Shown: one piece after another, positions 9,593 to 18,978 of the stretch
Position numbering within the stretch: the first letter of the stretch is position 1
Layout of the letters: every line of letters begins with the position of its first letter
Source of the DNA: Paracoccaceae bacterium
Lineage (GTDB): Bacteria; Pseudomonadota; Alphaproteobacteria; Rhodobacterales; Rhodobacteraceae
Direction of reading: 5' to 3'
Assembly: GCA_007694945.1 (NCBI GenBank)
Contig: REER01000085.1
Location: 1 to 52,087, forward strand
Length of the DNA stretch: 52,087 nucleotides
Notes under the pieces: model-generated
The model's input: only the letters and a program-made list of their open reading frames with translations
What the model was told of the DNA's origin: nothing
Database searches by the model: none
Position numbers and translations under genes: made by a program

Positions 9593-10342
9593 TTGGGATG
9601 GCGGCTTGCGCATATTTTCCGCCACCCGATCAAGGCGCATGGGCGCGAGGCTTTGCCTCGCGCTCTGCTTGATACGGGCCATTGCCTCCCCTTCGACCGG
9701 CACTGGGCTGTCGCGCATGAAGCAGCGCAACTGATGCCGGGCTGGAATGCCTGCATGAACTTCACCCGCGGGGCCAAGACGCCCGCATTGCAAGCGATCA
9801 TGGCTGAATATGATGAGGGGTCAGGCGAGATGGCCCTGATCCATCCGTTATGCGAGACGCTGCGTTTCAATCCCGATACGCCCGAGGGGCAGGAAGCCTT
9901 TCTGAACTGGGTTGCGCCGCTCATGGCCGGCGGCCGGGCGCAGCCCGCCCGTCTGGTGAAGGCCGGCCGGGGAATGACGGACACGCCGTTTGAGTCTGTC
10001 TCGATCCTGAACCTGTCGTCTAATCGGGCCCTTGGCCAGCGCATCGGTCGCGACCTGGGTCTGGACCGCTGGCGGGCGAATCTGTGGCTTGACGGGCTGG
10101 CACCGTGGGAGGAATTCGACCTGATCGGGAAAGAACTGGTGATCGGTGGCGCTCGGCTGAAAGTGGTCGAACGGATCGGGCGGTGCCGTGCGACCATGGT
10201 GGATTGCGTGACAGGCCGGATCGATGTGGACACGCTCGACGCGCTGGAAGAAGGCTATGGCCATACCGATTTCGGGGTCTATGCCGAGGTGGTTTCCGGG
10301 GGCGCTATCGCCTGCGGCGACAGCGTGGCACTCGCCACATGA
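9593..10342 (+). CDS. MOSC-domain protein
   Basis: 249 residues. The start appears to be TTG 9593, five bases after the yidC stop, preceded by AAGGGA inside the yidC tail. No ATG is available until about residue 38. An MOSC N-terminal beta-barrel-like part (about 1-100, HIFRHPIKAHG) precedes the MOSC domain, where RIGRCRATMVD carries the Cys and the basic residues expected. MOSC proteins bind molybdenum cofactor or handle sulfur transfer, and this one's partner is unknown. Its stop overlaps the engB start (ATGA), so it belongs to the same transcript. Confidence 0.88.
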   Translation: MGWRLAHIFRHPIKAHGREALPRALLDTGHCLPFDRHWAVAHEAAQLMPGWNACMNFTRGAKTPALQAIMAEYDEGSGEMALIHPLCETLRFNPDTPEGQEAFLNWVAPLMAGGRAQPARLVKAGRGMTDTPFESVSILNLSSNRALGQRIGRDLGLDRWRANLWLDGLAPWEEFDLIGKELVIGGARLKVVERIGRCRATMVDCVTGRIDVDTLDALEEGYGHTDFGVYAEVVSGGAIACGDSVALAT

Positions 10343-10992
10343 GCACGCTCGCTTTTCCAGAGGCGCCCGCGCCGGATACCTATGCCGAGGAAGCAGGCCG
10401 CAAACTTCTGACTGGGCAGGTGGATTTCCTCAAAGGCGTGGTTGCGATGGACGGGATGCCGCCTGCCGACCGGCTCGAGGTCTGTTTCGCTGGCCGCTCG
10501 AATGTCGGCAAGTCGAGCCTGATTAATGCGCTGACCGGGCGCCGTGCGCTTGCGCGCACGTCGAACACGCCGGGTCGCACGCAGGAGATCAATTTCTTCA
10601 CTGTGGGCGAGAGCCGTTATCTGGTCGATCTGCCCGGCTATGGTTTCGCGAAAGCGCCGGTGCCCGTGGTCGAGAAATGGCAGCGGTTGCTGAAATCTTA
10701 CCTCGCAGGGCGCGCGATGCTGCGCCGCGCCTTTGTGCTGATCGACATGCGGCATGGGGTCAAGGATGTGGACCACGAGATCATGAAACTGCTCGACCAA
10801 TCCGCAGTGACCTTTCAAGTGGTGCTGACCAAGGCCGACAAGATTGGCGCCGCAGAACAGGCGCGGACGCTGGCGCAGGTGCGCGGGGCCTTGGCCAAGC
10901 ACCCGGCGGCCTATCCGGAACTGGTCGTCACCTCTTCCGAGAAGGGGGTCGGTATTCCGACCCTGCGCGCCATTATCTCCGGATTGGCATGA
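10339..10992 (+). CDS. engB: Ribosome biogenesis GTP-binding protein EngB/YihA/YsxC
   Basis: 217 residues. The GTPase motifs appear in order: G1 [10 protein letters not shown] (51-60), the G2 Thr in [13 protein letters not shown]3 DLPGYGFAK and G4 LTKADK, then a SSEKGVG G5-like segment. EngB is an essential GTPase needed for late assembly of the large ribosomal subunit. It is coupled to the MOSC gene by ATGA and is followed by argB after one base. Confidence 0.96.
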   Translation: MSTLAFPEAPAPDTYAEEAGRKLLTGQVDFLKGVVAMDGMPPADRLEVCFAGRSNVGKSSLINALTGRRALARTSNTPGRTQEINFFTVGESRYLVDLPGYGFAKAPVPVVEKWQRLLKSYLAGRAMLRRAFVLIDMRHGVKDVDHEIMKLLDQSAVTFQVVLTKADKIGAAEQARTLAQVRGALAKHPAAYPELVVTSSEKGVGIPTLRAIISGLA

Positions 10993-10993
10993 C

Positions 10994-11884
10994 ATGAAGA
11001 AGCAACGCCCCATGACCCAGGACTGGTTTGCCACCGCCCGGACCCTCTCCGAGGCGCTCCCCTATCTGCAGCGCTATGCGGGCGCGATTGTTGTCATCAA
11101 GTTCGGCGGGCACGCTATGGGCAATGCCGAGGAAATGGCGAGTTTCGCGCGCGATGTGGTGCTGATGCGGCAGGTCGGTGTGAACCCGGTCATCGTCCAT
11201 GGCGGCGGACCGATGATCAATGACCTTCTTGGGCGGCTGAACATCCAGTCCGAATTCGTGCGCGGCAAGCGGGTTACCGATGCCGCTACGATGGACGTGG
11301 TCGAGATGGTGCTCTCAGGCGCCGTGAACAAGCGCATCGTGCAGGCGATTCAGGACGAGGGTGGCAAGGCGGTGGGGCTCTCGGGCAAGGATGGCGGTAT
11401 GGTTACTTGCGAGCCCGATGACCCGGACCTTGGGCTGGTGGGTCGACCGGTCGAGGTGAACCCCGCACTTCTCAACCATTTGTTCACGGGCGGGTTTATC
11501 CCGGTTATCGCTCCGCTCGGCATGGGTCGCGAGGGCGAGACCTATAATATCAATGGCGACACTGCTGCAGGTGCCATTGCGGCGGCGCTGAAAGCCGACC
11601 GGCTGTTGTTGCTGACCGATGTCTCGGGCGTGAAAGATGCCAATGGTGATGTGGTGACCCAGCTTTCTCCGGCTCATGTGCGCGAACTGACCGAGGCGGG
11701 GGTCATTGCAGGTGGCATGATCCCGAAGACCGACACGGCGCTTGCCGCAATCGAAGGGGGCGTTCGCGCGGTGGTCATCCTCGACGGGCGGGCACCCAAT
11801 GCCTGCCTGCTGGAGTTGTTCACCGATCATGGCGCGGGCAGCATCATCCGCGACAGTGAACCGCAGATCAGACCGCTGGGCTGA
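10994..11884 (+). CDS. argB: Acetylglutamate kinase
   Basis: 296 residues from ATG 10994, one base after engB. It phosphorylates N-acetylglutamate in arginine biosynthesis. The amino-acid-kinase signatures are clear: [28 protein letters not shown], and GEITN-type [15 protein letters not shown] followed by [12 protein letters not shown]. The C-terminus [17 protein letters not shown] is also standard. argG, another arginine gene, is at 17620-18858 on the other strand and is not cotranscribed. The position next to engB is common in Rhodobacteraceae. Confidence 0.97.
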   Translation: MKKQRPMTQDWFATARTLSEALPYLQRYAGAIVVIKFGGHAMGNAEEMASFARDVVLMRQVGVNPVIVHGGGPMINDLLGRLNIQSEFVRGKRVTDAATMDVVEMVLSGAVNKRIVQAIQDEGGKAVGLSGKDGGMVTCEPDDPDLGLVGRPVEVNPALLNHLFTGGFIPVIAPLGMGREGETYNINGDTAAGAIAAALKADRLLLLTDVSGVKDANGDVVTQLSPAHVRELTEAGVIAGGMIPKTDTALAAIEGGVRAVVILDGRAPNACLLELFTDHGAGSIIRDSEPQIRPLG

Positions 11885-11888
11885 GCCG

Positions 11889-12536
11889 GTGGGGGTGCTG
11901 GCGCAGATCGAGCAAGTGGCTGTGGATCATGCACTGGCCATCATGGGGCTGGTGCCAGAGAGTGCCGCATCGCTTCCCGACGGCCTGCGAACAATCGTCC
12001 TGCTTGGCCCGGACGGCCCCGGCTTCTGGCCGCAATTCACCGGCTCACCGGAATATCTGGACAACGCGCCCGACCCGCTGGACCGATGGTCGACGCGTGT
12101 CATAGGCCAGATGGCAGAGGCTTTTGGCGCGAGGGCGCTATTTCCGTTCGGCGCGACACCGCCACACCCCTTCGTCACCTGGGCTTTGGCCTCGGGGCGG
12201 GCCTTCGCCTCTCCGGTGCATCTGCTGGTGCATGACAAGGCGGGGCTCTGGGTCTCGTATCGCGGGGCGTTGGGTCTGACCGAGCCACTGGCCCCAGAGC
12301 CCGCTGCCGTGCATCCCTGCACCGACTGCTCCAAACCCTGCCTGAGCGCTTGCCCCGTAGACGCATTGACACAGGCGGGCTATGACCTTGATGCGTGCCA
12401 CGGCTTTCTTGACCGGCCCGAGGGGGCAGGGTGTTATTCGAATGGCTGCGCGGTGCGCGCGGCTTGTCCGGTCTCGCGCGCGTATGGACGCGATGCGGCG
12501 CAATCCGCACATCATATGGGGTATTTTCATCCATGA
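11889..12536 (+). CDS. 4Fe-4S ferredoxin-type protein, function unknown
   Basis: 215 residues if GTG 11889, four bases after the argB stop, is the start. No ATG fits nearer. The first 130 residues have no recognised motif. A ferredoxin-like Cys cluster CTDCSKPCLSACP and a second group GCYSNGCAVRAACP sit in the C-terminal third, enough for one or two iron-sulfur clusters. The arrangement faintly resembles the ferredoxin half of epoxyqueuosine reductase QueG, but the cobalamin-binding half is missing. Stop and next start overlap (ATGA at 12533-12536). Redox role inferred only. Confidence 0.8.
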   Translation: MGVLAQIEQVAVDHALAIMGLVPESAASLPDGLRTIVLLGPDGPGFWPQFTGSPEYLDNAPDPLDRWSTRVIGQMAEAFGARALFPFGATPPHPFVTWALASGRAFASPVHLLVHDKAGLWVSYRGALGLTEPLAPEPAAVHPCTDCSKPCLSACPVDALTQAGYDLDACHGFLDRPEGAGCYSNGCAVRAACPVSRAYGRDAAQSAHHMGYFHP

Positions 12537-13048
12537 CATTGCGCCTGATCCTGACCCGCCACGCCAAATCCGACTGGGACAATCCGCTCCTGTCCGACCA
12601 CGAACGCCCGCTGAACTCGCGGGGGCGCAGAGCGGCCCCGCGTATTGGGCGCTGGCTGGTGGAAAATGACTATCTGCCACAGCAGGCGCTGGTTTCTGAT
12701 GCGGTGCGCACGCGCGAGACATGGGATCTGATCAGTGCTCAGTTTCAGCATAAGGTGAAGGTTCGTTTTGTTCCTGCGATCTATCAGGCGCATGGCAATC
12801 CGGATGTGATGCTTGACGTGCTGGGCACCGCCGAGGCGGATACCGTCATCCTGATCGGGCACAATCCGGGCATCGCGGCCCTCGCTGGGCAGCTTTTGCG
12901 CGAGCGTCCCGAACAGGAGAGTTTTATCCGCTATCCAACCTGCGCGACCATGGTGGCTGAATTCGAGGTACCCAGATGGAGCGCGCTCGCGTGGCGTAGC
13001 GGGGCCCTGCGGGATTTCATCGTGCCGCGGCAGTTGGAAGAGGGCTGA
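12533..13048 (+). CDS. SixA-like histidine phosphatase family protein
   Basis: 171 residues. The histidine-phosphatase signature LTRHAKSDW places the phospho-accepting His at residue 10, and the second catalytic His is in LIGHNPG. Length and motifs match the SixA group, which removes phosphate from His residues of phosphorelay or PTS Hpt proteins in E. coli. The target here is unknown. An Hpt protein is encoded at 20670-21008 but there is no evidence that links them. Coupled to the ferredoxin-type gene by ATGA. It converges with rppH, with a 15-base gap. Confidence 0.88.
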   Translation: MTLRLILTRHAKSDWDNPLLSDHERPLNSRGRRAAPRIGRWLVENDYLPQQALVSDAVRTRETWDLISAQFQHKVKVRFVPAIYQAHGNPDVMLDVLGTAEADTVILIGHNPGIAALAGQLLRERPEQESFIRYPTCATMVAEFEVPRWSALAWRSGALRDFIVPRQLEEG

Positions 13049-13063
13049 CAGACTCGCCGCTGC

Positions 13064-13549
13064 TCAGGCCAGCCAGTCGCGAAACTCCTCGATCACTTGC
13101 GCATAGATTTCGCGCTTGAAGGGCACGATGGCGTCGAGCATCTCATCTGCCGTGATCCAGCGCCAGTCGCTGAATTCGGGGTGGTCGGTCGCAAGGTCGA
13201 TATCGCTGTCCTGCCCGGCAAAGCGCATCAGGAACCAGCGCTGTTTCTGGCCGCGATATTTGCCGCCCCAGATATGCGGCACCATCTCGGGCGGGATGTC
13301 ATAGGCCAGCCACTCGCGCGTTTCGGCAAGCTGCACCACCTTGTCCGGGGGGACGCTGATCTCTTCCTGCAACTCGCGCAACGCGGCGACACCAGGGTTT
13401 TCGCCCTTGTCGATGCCGCCCTGCGGCATCTGCCAGGCGGGCAGCTCCGAATCAATCCGCCGGGCTGCAAAGATCAGCCCGGCGTCATTGATCATCATCA
13501 CACCCACGCAAGGCCGATAGGGCAGCGCAGCGATCTGCTCGGGGCTCAT
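13064..13549 (-). CDS. rppH: RNA pyrophosphohydrolase (Nudix)
   Basis: 161 residues. The Nudix box starts at GGIDKGEN and continues to RELQEEI, giving the full G-x5-E-x7-R-E-x2-E-E pattern. The N-terminal YRPCVGVMMIN and the later GGKYRGQKQRWFLMRF are typical of RppH. This enzyme strips pyrophosphate from mRNA 5' ends and so triggers decay. Its ATG overlaps the ctpA stop (ATGA at 13546-13549), making it the last gene of the gpmI-envC-ctpA-rppH operon. Confidence 0.95.
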   Translation of the reverse strand: MSPEQIAALPYRPCVGVMMINDAGLIFAARRIDSELPAWQMPQGGIDKGENPGVAALRELQEEISVPPDKVVQLAETREWLAYDIPPEMVPHIWGGKYRGQKQRWFLMRFAGQDSDIDLATDHPEFSDWRWITADEMLDAIVPFKREIYAQVIEEFRDWLA

Positions 13550-14880
13550 TGCCGCCCGTTCAGGGCTGTCAGGCCACGGAGGATATCCAGCGCATAGGCA
13601 AGCTGATAATCCTCTTCGCGCAACTTGGCGACGCTCTCGGCCTTTTCGCGTTCCTCTTCCATCAGACGACGTTCATCCTCGCTCATGTCCCGGTTGTCCA
13701 GCCGCCCGCGCAGATCGGCTTCGGAGCGAAGTGGTGGAGTTGCTTCGTCCCCATCCTCGGAGATCGGTTGACGACGCGGTTGCTCGACCACGATATCAGG
13801 GGAAACTCCCAGCGCCTGGATCGACCGCCCCGAAGGCGTGTAGTAAAGCGATGTGGTCAGCCGGATGGCGCCATCTCCGCGCAGCGGCATGACGGTCTGA
13901 ACAGAACCCTTGCCGAAGCTGCGCGTGCCAACGACGATGGCGCGACGATGGTCCTGCAAGGCGCCGGCGACAATCTCGGATGCTGAGGCGGAGCCGGCAT
14001 TGATCAGAACGACCAGCGGGCGCCCGTCGATCAGATCACCAGGCTGGGCATTGAAGCGCTCGCCCGCGCCTTCCTCACGTCCACGGGTCGAGACGATCTC
14101 GCCCTGATCCAGAAACGCGTCCGAAACGCGGATCGCCTGGGTCAGCAATCCACCGGGATTGTTGCGCATGTCCAGAACCACACCGCCCAGATTGTCGATA
14201 CCGCCAAGCTCCTCGATGGCCTCTTCCAGGCCATCGCGCAGGTTGGGGAAGGTCTGTTCGTTGAACGTGGTAACGCGCAGGATGACATTATCGCCCTCGG
14301 TGCGTACGCGCACGGCTTGCAGGCGAATGGTGTCGCGGATGATCGACAGGTCAAACGGTTCGGACACGCCTTCGCGCACGACAGTGATGATGATTTCGGA
14401 CCCCACCGGACCGCGCATCATGTCGACCGCCTGTGACAGGGTCAGTCCCATCACCGACTCGCCATCTACATGGGTAATCAGATCGCCCGGCTCGACCCCG
14501 GCCTTATCGGCGGGTGTGCCATCCATTGGGGTAACGACCTTGATGAAGCCCTCTTCCTGCGTCACCTCGATGCCCAGCCCCCCGAAAGAGCCGCGCGTCT
14601 GTGTCCGCATGTCATCGAAATCATCGGGCGGCATATAGCCCGAATGCGGGTCAAGCGACATCAGCATACCGTTGATCGCGGCCTCGATGAGCTTCGCAGT
14701 ATCAGGTTCGTCCACATACTGGTTGCGGATGCGTTCGAACACGTCACCGAATAGGTCAAGTTGCTCATAGACCGAATTCGACCGCATGCGCTCTTGTGCC
14801 AGCAGGGGTGCTGCGACCTGTGTTGCCAGCAGCGCCCCACCCAGAACACCGGCGATGGTGGCCATCACGAATTTTTTCAT
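13546..14880 (-). CDS. ctpA: Carboxy-terminal processing peptidase (S41, PDZ)
   Basis: 444 residues from ATG 14880 (MKKFVMATIAG), chosen for the GGAGAGGACGAGAAG upstream. A start 30 bases earlier is also open. A signal peptide or anchor covers about 1-28 (...AAPLLAQE), directing it to the periplasm. A PDZ domain (about 95-180) precedes the S41 protease domain with the Ser in GSASASEI (297-301) and the Lys in SFGKGSVQ (Lys324). It degrades or processes periplasmic proteins, often cell-wall enzymes. Its gene follows an EnvC-like activator after 40 bases, a conserved pairing that suggests joint control of peptidoglycan hydrolysis. Confidence 0.95.
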   Translation of the reverse strand: MKKFVMATIAGVLGGALLATQVAAPLLAQERMRSNSVYEQLDLFGDVFERIRNQYVDEPDTAKLIEAAINGMLMSLDPHSGYMPPDDFDDMRTQTRGSFGGLGIEVTQEEGFIKVVTPMDGTPADKAGVEPGDLITHVDGESVMGLTLSQAVDMMRGPVGSEIIITVVREGVSEPFDLSIIRDTIRLQAVRVRTEGDNVILRVTTFNEQTFPNLRDGLEEAIEELGGIDNLGGVVLDMRNNPGGLLTQAIRVSDAFLDQGEIVSTRGREEGAGERFNAQPGDLIDGRPLVVLINAGSASASEIVAGALQDHRRAIVVGTRSFGKGSVQTVMPLRGDGAIRLTTSLYYTPSGRSIQALGVSPDIVVEQPRRQPISEDGDEATPPLRSEADLRGRLDNRDMSEDERRLMEEEREKAESVAKLREEDYQLAYALDILRGLTALNGRQ

Positions 14881-14920
14881 CTTCTCGTCCTCTCCCGCGC
14901 CCTTGGGCACTTACCGGAGT

Positions 14921-16027
14921 TTACTCTTGCGTCCCACTGAAAGCGAACCAAGGCTCAGGGTCAATGGGATTACCGTCTTGCCGCATTTCAAAATAGAGTG
15001 TTTCGCTCCGACTGCCAGCACCCGCGTCGGCCCTCTGAGTCGCGGGCATGCTGCCCAGGGGCGTGCTTATGGGAATGATTTCTCCAGTGCGAACAAGGGT
15101 CTCACCCAGACCAGAGAGCACCATCAATATGGACTCGGCGGGTTCGAGAATGATCACCTGACCGTGACCGGAAAGCGGGCCCGAATAGCGCACTGTCGCC
15201 GACCAGGGCGCAGTGACCAGCGCTTCGGGTGCTGTCGCCAGAACAAGCCCGTCACGCGCAATCCCGGCGGCGTCGGGCTGGCCGAAACGGTGCAGCAACA
15301 CCGCTCGAACGGGCAGATTGAGCGTACCCTGCGCAGCCGCGAAACTTGCGACCGGCGTGCTGCCTCCGAGCGCAGTGCGCTGGGCCAGGTCGTCAGCGAA
15401 GTCTTGTAATGACGCGCTGTCGCGCGCGAGCGCCTCGAGATAGTCGGGCGTGTCGACCAGACGTTGCGGCAAAGGGCCTCGATCGGCGATGGCCTGTGAC
15501 AGGGCAACCCGTGCGCCTTGCGCGGTCTCCAGCCCCTGTTCGAGTGACAGCAACCCGAATTGCCGCGCCCGACGCAACGCGCGCAGGTCTTCCAGATCCT
15601 CGCGCAGGCTGGCCACTTCGCGCGCCAGTACCGGCGAGACCTCGCCCAGCAGCATGGCGGCGCGTGCTGTCTCCAGCGCGCCATCAGGGTGAAGCAGGGC
15701 AAGATCGGGGTCGACGCGGTCTGTAGCAATCAAGACACTGAGCAGGCGCGAGAGATCCTCACCTGCGGCCGAAAACCGCCGCGACAGCGCGGCCTCGCGC
15801 AATTGCGCCTCGCGCAACCCTTCGCGCAAGGCAACCAGCCCGTCCTCGTAAGCCTGGATTGTCTCGCTGAGCGCCGTGATCCGGTCGCGCCCTGCGCTTG
15901 CTTCGGCCATGCGTTCGGCCGCGGCGTCAAGGGCGCGGGCGGCTTCAATTGCCCGCTCCGCCGGGCCCGCTCCGCTGGTTTGCGCCGAGGCCAAAAACAA
16001 AAGCAAAGCGAGCGCGGACCGCATCAT
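14921..16027 (-). CDS. EnvC-like murein hydrolase activator (degenerate M23/LytM)
   Basis: 368 residues with a signal peptide (about 1-20, cleavage near SGAGP). A long Ala/Arg/Glu-rich coiled coil follows (about 22-190), then a C-terminal LytM-like fold (about 255-365). The zinc-binding His-x-His of active M23 peptidases (usually within HLHFE) is TLYFEMR here, so the domain is catalytically dead, as in EnvC and NlpD. Such proteins activate amidases at the division site. It is coupled to gpmI by ATGATG at 16024-16027 and precedes ctpA. Because sequence conservation is low, the call rests on architecture and context. Confidence 0.85.
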   Translation of the reverse strand: MMRSALALLLFLASAQTSGAGPAERAIEAARALDAAAERMAEASAGRDRITALSETIQAYEDGLVALREGLREAQLREAALSRRFSAAGEDLSRLLSVLIATDRVDPDLALLHPDGALETARAAMLLGEVSPVLAREVASLREDLEDLRALRRARQFGLLSLEQGLETAQGARVALSQAIADRGPLPQRLVDTPDYLEALARDSASLQDFADDLAQRTALGGSTPVASFAAAQGTLNLPVRAVLLHRFGQPDAAGIARDGLVLATAPEALVTAPWSATVRYSGPLSGHGQVIILEPAESILMVLSGLGETLVRTGEIIPISTPLGSMPATQRADAGAGSRSETLYFEMRQDGNPIDPEPWFAFSGTQE

Positions 16028-17538
16028 GCCACGATCAGGCTCTGGCCAGTCATTTCAGGCGGTGCTGGCAGGCCCATCAGGGCAAGTATTGTGGGCGCGA
16101 CATCGGCAAGCCGGCCGTCGCGTAACGTCGCGCCTTCAGGTCCGCCGATCAGTGCGACAGGCACAGGGTTGAGCGTGTGCGCCGTATGTGGCCCACCCGT
16201 CTCGGGGTCAATCATCATCTCGCAATTGCCGTGATCGGCGGTCAGCAGCATGGCACCGCCAACCGCAGCGAGTGCTTCTAGCGCCGCCCCCAACCCTCTG
16301 TCCACCGCCTCGCACGCGGCCTTGGCCGCTTCGAGGCTGCCCGTATGGCCGACCATGTCGGGATTGGCGAAATTGACGACGATCAGGTCATAACCCTGAC
16401 CTATCGCCTGTACGAGCGCCGCGCTGACCTCGGGCGCGGCCATCTCTGGCTGACGGTCATAAGTGGAAACTTTGGGGCTAGCCGGCATGTGGCGGTCCTC
16501 ACCCTCCTCGGCCTCTTCTTTGCCACCATTGAAGAAAAATGTGACATGCGGGTATTTCTCGGTCTCCGCAAGGCGGAACTGGCGCAACCCATGGGCAGCC
16601 ACCCAAGTGCCGAGCGTGTTGGTGATCTCGCGTTTGGGAAAGACTGTGGTCATGAAAGCATTATGCGCGTCGGAATACTCGACCATGCCGAGGAGCGCCG
16701 CCCATGCGGGCGGCGTGGCACGGTCGAAGCCCGAGAAACTGGCCGCGCCGAGGGCAGCGAGGATTTCGCGGGCGCGGTCGGCGCGGAAGTTGAGGCAAAA
16801 GAACCCGTCCCCCGGGCGCGCGCCGGAATAGCCCTCGATGATGGTGGGGGCGATGAATTCATCGCTTTCACCGCGCGAATACGCGTGTTCGACGGCATCG
16901 GAAGCGAGGGGCGCGGCTTTGCCGCGCCCCTCGACAATCGCGCGGTAAGCGCGTTCCACCCGGTCCCAGCGATTGTCCCGGTCCATCGCCCAGTAGCGCC
17001 CGATCACCGTGGCGATGCGCGCACCCTCGGGAAGACTGGTCTCGAGATCGCTGAGAAACCCATCGGCACATTTCGGTGCCACATCGCGCCCGTCGGTAAT
17101 GGCATGGATGAAGACCTTGATCCTGGCCTTGGTCAGCAACCCTGTCGCGTGGCGCAAGTGGTCGATATGGCCATGCACACCTCCATCCGAGACGACCGCG
17201 AAGAGATGCGCGTCGCCACCCGTCTGTTGCAAGGCGTAGATGAAATCCGTCAGCGCCGGGCGGGTGTCAAAGCTGCCATCCTCGATGGCGAGGTCGATCT
17301 GGCCCAGATCCATCGCGACCACACGGCCTGCGCCGATATTGGTGTGCCCAACCTCGGAATTGCCCATCTGCCCCGAGGGCAGGCCGACATCAGGGCCATG
17401 CGTAATGAGCGTGGCATGGGGGCAGTCGCGCATCACCTGGTCGAAATGGGGCGTATGGGCCTGGGCGACTGCGTTGGCCTTGCTTGCCGCGTTCAAGCCC
17501 CAACCATCAAGGATGCACAGAACGATAGGTCGGGTCAT
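16024..17538 (-). CDS. gpmI: 2,3-bisphosphoglycerate-independent phosphoglycerate mutase
   Basis: 504 residues from ATG 17538, which has a perfect GGAGGT seven bases upstream. A longer open frame exists but lacks a site. It interconverts 3- and 2-phosphoglycerate in glycolysis/gluconeogenesis in the cytoplasm. The first metal Asp is in LCILDGWG and the phospho-Ser is Ser61 in MGNSEVGH. The later SDGGVHGH, FNFRADRAR, and LTADHGNCE with HTAHTLNPVP supply the remaining metal ligands and substrate residues. The Shine-Dalgarno lies in a possible hairpin (see 17543-17587). Confidence 0.97.
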   Translation of the reverse strand: MTRPIVLCILDGWGLNAASKANAVAQAHTPHFDQVMRDCPHATLITHGPDVGLPSGQMGNSEVGHTNIGAGRVVAMDLGQIDLAIEDGSFDTRPALTDFIYALQQTGGDAHLFAVVSDGGVHGHIDHLRHATGLLTKARIKVFIHAITDGRDVAPKCADGFLSDLETSLPEGARIATVIGRYWAMDRDNRWDRVERAYRAIVEGRGKAAPLASDAVEHAYSRGESDEFIAPTIIEGYSGARPGDGFFCLNFRADRAREILAALGAASFSGFDRATPPAWAALLGMVEYSDAHNAFMTTVFPKREITNTLGTWVAAHGLRQFRLAETEKYPHVTFFFNGGKEEAEEGEDRHMPASPKVSTYDRQPEMAAPEVSAALVQAIGQGYDLIVVNFANPDMVGHTGSLEAAKAACEAVDRGLGAALEALAAVGGAMLLTADHGNCEMMIDPETGGPHTAHTLNPVPVALIGGPEGATLRDGRLADVAPTILALMGLPAPPEMTGQSLIVA

Positions 17539-17542
17539 GACG

Positions 17543-17587
17543 GGCACCTCCTGAGGCGGGGTGCCAGAGGCGGCCTGCGCCTCCGGC
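17543..17587 (-). promoter_or_regulatory. Two overlapping hairpins in the gpmI leader
   Basis: Hairpin 1 pairs 17578-17587 with 17563-17572 (10 pairs, one G-U) around a five-base loop. Hairpin 2 pairs GGCACC with GGTGCC (17560-17565 with 17543-17548) and would place the gpmI GGAGGT (17551-17546) inside its stem and loop. They share bases 17563-17565, so they exclude each other. Neither is followed by a T-run, so a terminator is unlikely. Base pairing is seen, regulation is a guess. Confidence 0.35.
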
Positions 17588-17619
17588 GGGAGTATATACG
17601 GCAAGAAAATACCTGCGCG

Positions 17620-18858
17620 TCAGGATTTCAACCGACGATTCCGTGCGGCCAGCAGTTTAAGGCGCAGCGCGTTGAGCTGGATGAAGCCTGCGGCATCGGT
17701 CTGGTCATAGGCGCCGGCGTCTTCCTCGAAGGTGACATGGGCTTCGGAGTAGAGACTGTGATCCGACCAGCGCCCGATGGTGCGCACATGACCCTTGTAG
17801 AGTTTGAGCCGCACGGTGCCGGTCACATGCTCCTGGCTCTTGTCGATCAGGGCCTGGAGCATTTCGCGTTCGGGCGAGAACCAGAAACCGTTATAGATCA
17901 GCTCGGCATAGCGCGGCATCAGGCTGTCCTTGAGATGGCCCGCGCCTGAATCGAGCGTGATCTGTTCGATCCCGCGATGCGCCTCGAGCAGGATGGTGCC
18001 GCCCGGCGTCTCGTAGATGCCGCGCGATTTCATGCCGACGAAGCGGTTTTCGACAAAATCGAGCCGTCCGATGCCATGTTTACGACCATACTCGTTAAGG
18101 CGCGTGAGGATCGTGGCCGGGGAGAGCGCCTCGCCATTTATGGCCACGGCGTCGCCCTTCTCGAAGCTGATCTCGATGGTCTCGGGCGTGTCTGGCGCGT
18201 CCTCGGGGTGGACGCTGCGCTGATAGACGTAATCGGGGGCTTCCTCGGCCGGGTCTTCGAGCACCTTGCCCTCGGAGGAGGTGTGCAGGAGATTTGCGTC
18301 GACCGAGAAGGGAGCTTCGCCGCGTTTGTCCTTGGCGATGGGGATCTGATGCGCCTCGGCGAATTCGATAAGTCTGGTGCGCGAGGTGAGATCCCATTCG
18401 CGCCAAGGTGCGATGACCTTGATCTCGGGGTTGAGCGCATAGGCGGAAAGTTCGAACCGCACCTGATCATTGCCCTTGCCAGTCGCACCATGGGCGACCG
18501 CATCGGCGCCCGTCTCGGCGGCGATCTCTATCAGGCGTTTGGAGATGAGCGGGCGCGCGATGGAGGTGCCAAGCAGGTAGAGTCCTTCATAGACCGCGTT
18601 GGCGCGGAACATCGGGAAGACGAAATCGCGCACGAATTCCTCGCGCAGATCCTCGATATAGATATTCTCGGGTTTGATGCCGAGCAGGAGCGCTTTTTCG
18701 CGCGCGGGTTCCAGTTCCTCGCCCTGACCGAGATCGGCGGTGAAGGTCAGCACCTCGCAGTCATACTCGGTTTTGAGCCATTTCAAAATGATCGAGGTAT
18801 CCAGCCCCCCGGAATAGGCCAGAACGACTTTGCGGGGTTTCAATCTCTGCGCGGACAT
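17620..18858 (-). CDS. argG: Argininosuccinate synthase
   Basis: 412 residues. It joins citrulline and aspartate in arginine biosynthesis. The ATP-pyrophosphatase loop AYSGGLDTS is at 14-22. The C-half carries [20 protein letters not shown] and [11 protein letters not shown], all family hallmarks, and the length is normal. It is transcribed alone, divergent from the thioesterase gene, with about 120 bases between them. Only 81 bases separate its end from the gpmI start, so readthrough into gpmI is possible. Confidence 0.97.
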   Translation of the reverse strand: MSAQRLKPRKVVLAYSGGLDTSIILKWLKTEYDCEVLTFTADLGQGEELEPAREKALLLGIKPENIYIEDLREEFVRDFVFPMFRANAVYEGLYLLGTSIARPLISKRLIEIAAETGADAVAHGATGKGNDQVRFELSAYALNPEIKVIAPWREWDLTSRTRLIEFAEAHQIPIAKDKRGEAPFSVDANLLHTSSEGKVLEDPAEEAPDYVYQRSVHPEDAPDTPETIEISFEKGDAVAINGEALSPATILTRLNEYGRKHGIGRLDFVENRFVGMKSRGIYETPGGTILLEAHRGIEQITLDSGAGHLKDSLMPRYAELIYNGFWFSPEREMLQALIDKSQEHVTGTVRLKLYKGHVRTIGRWSDHSLYSEAHVTFEEDAGAYDQTDAAGFIQLNALRLKLLAARNRRLKS

Positions 18859-18978
18859 AGGGTCTCCGAAGCGATACGGGAAGTTGACCTCCGTCTATTG
18901 GCTCTTGGGGGCGCCTGCAAGGGTTGCACTGCTGCGCGCGGCGTGCAGAAATGCGCAAGCGTTACGCGGAGGACAGTT

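Noticed and set aside
17977-18960. Long plus-strand open frame covering argG in antisense, joined to the thioesterase frame
   Set aside because: It is a shadow of argG produced by GC-rich codon bias. The thioesterase itself begins only at 18979 or 18991, where a ribosome binding site and the hotdog motif appear.
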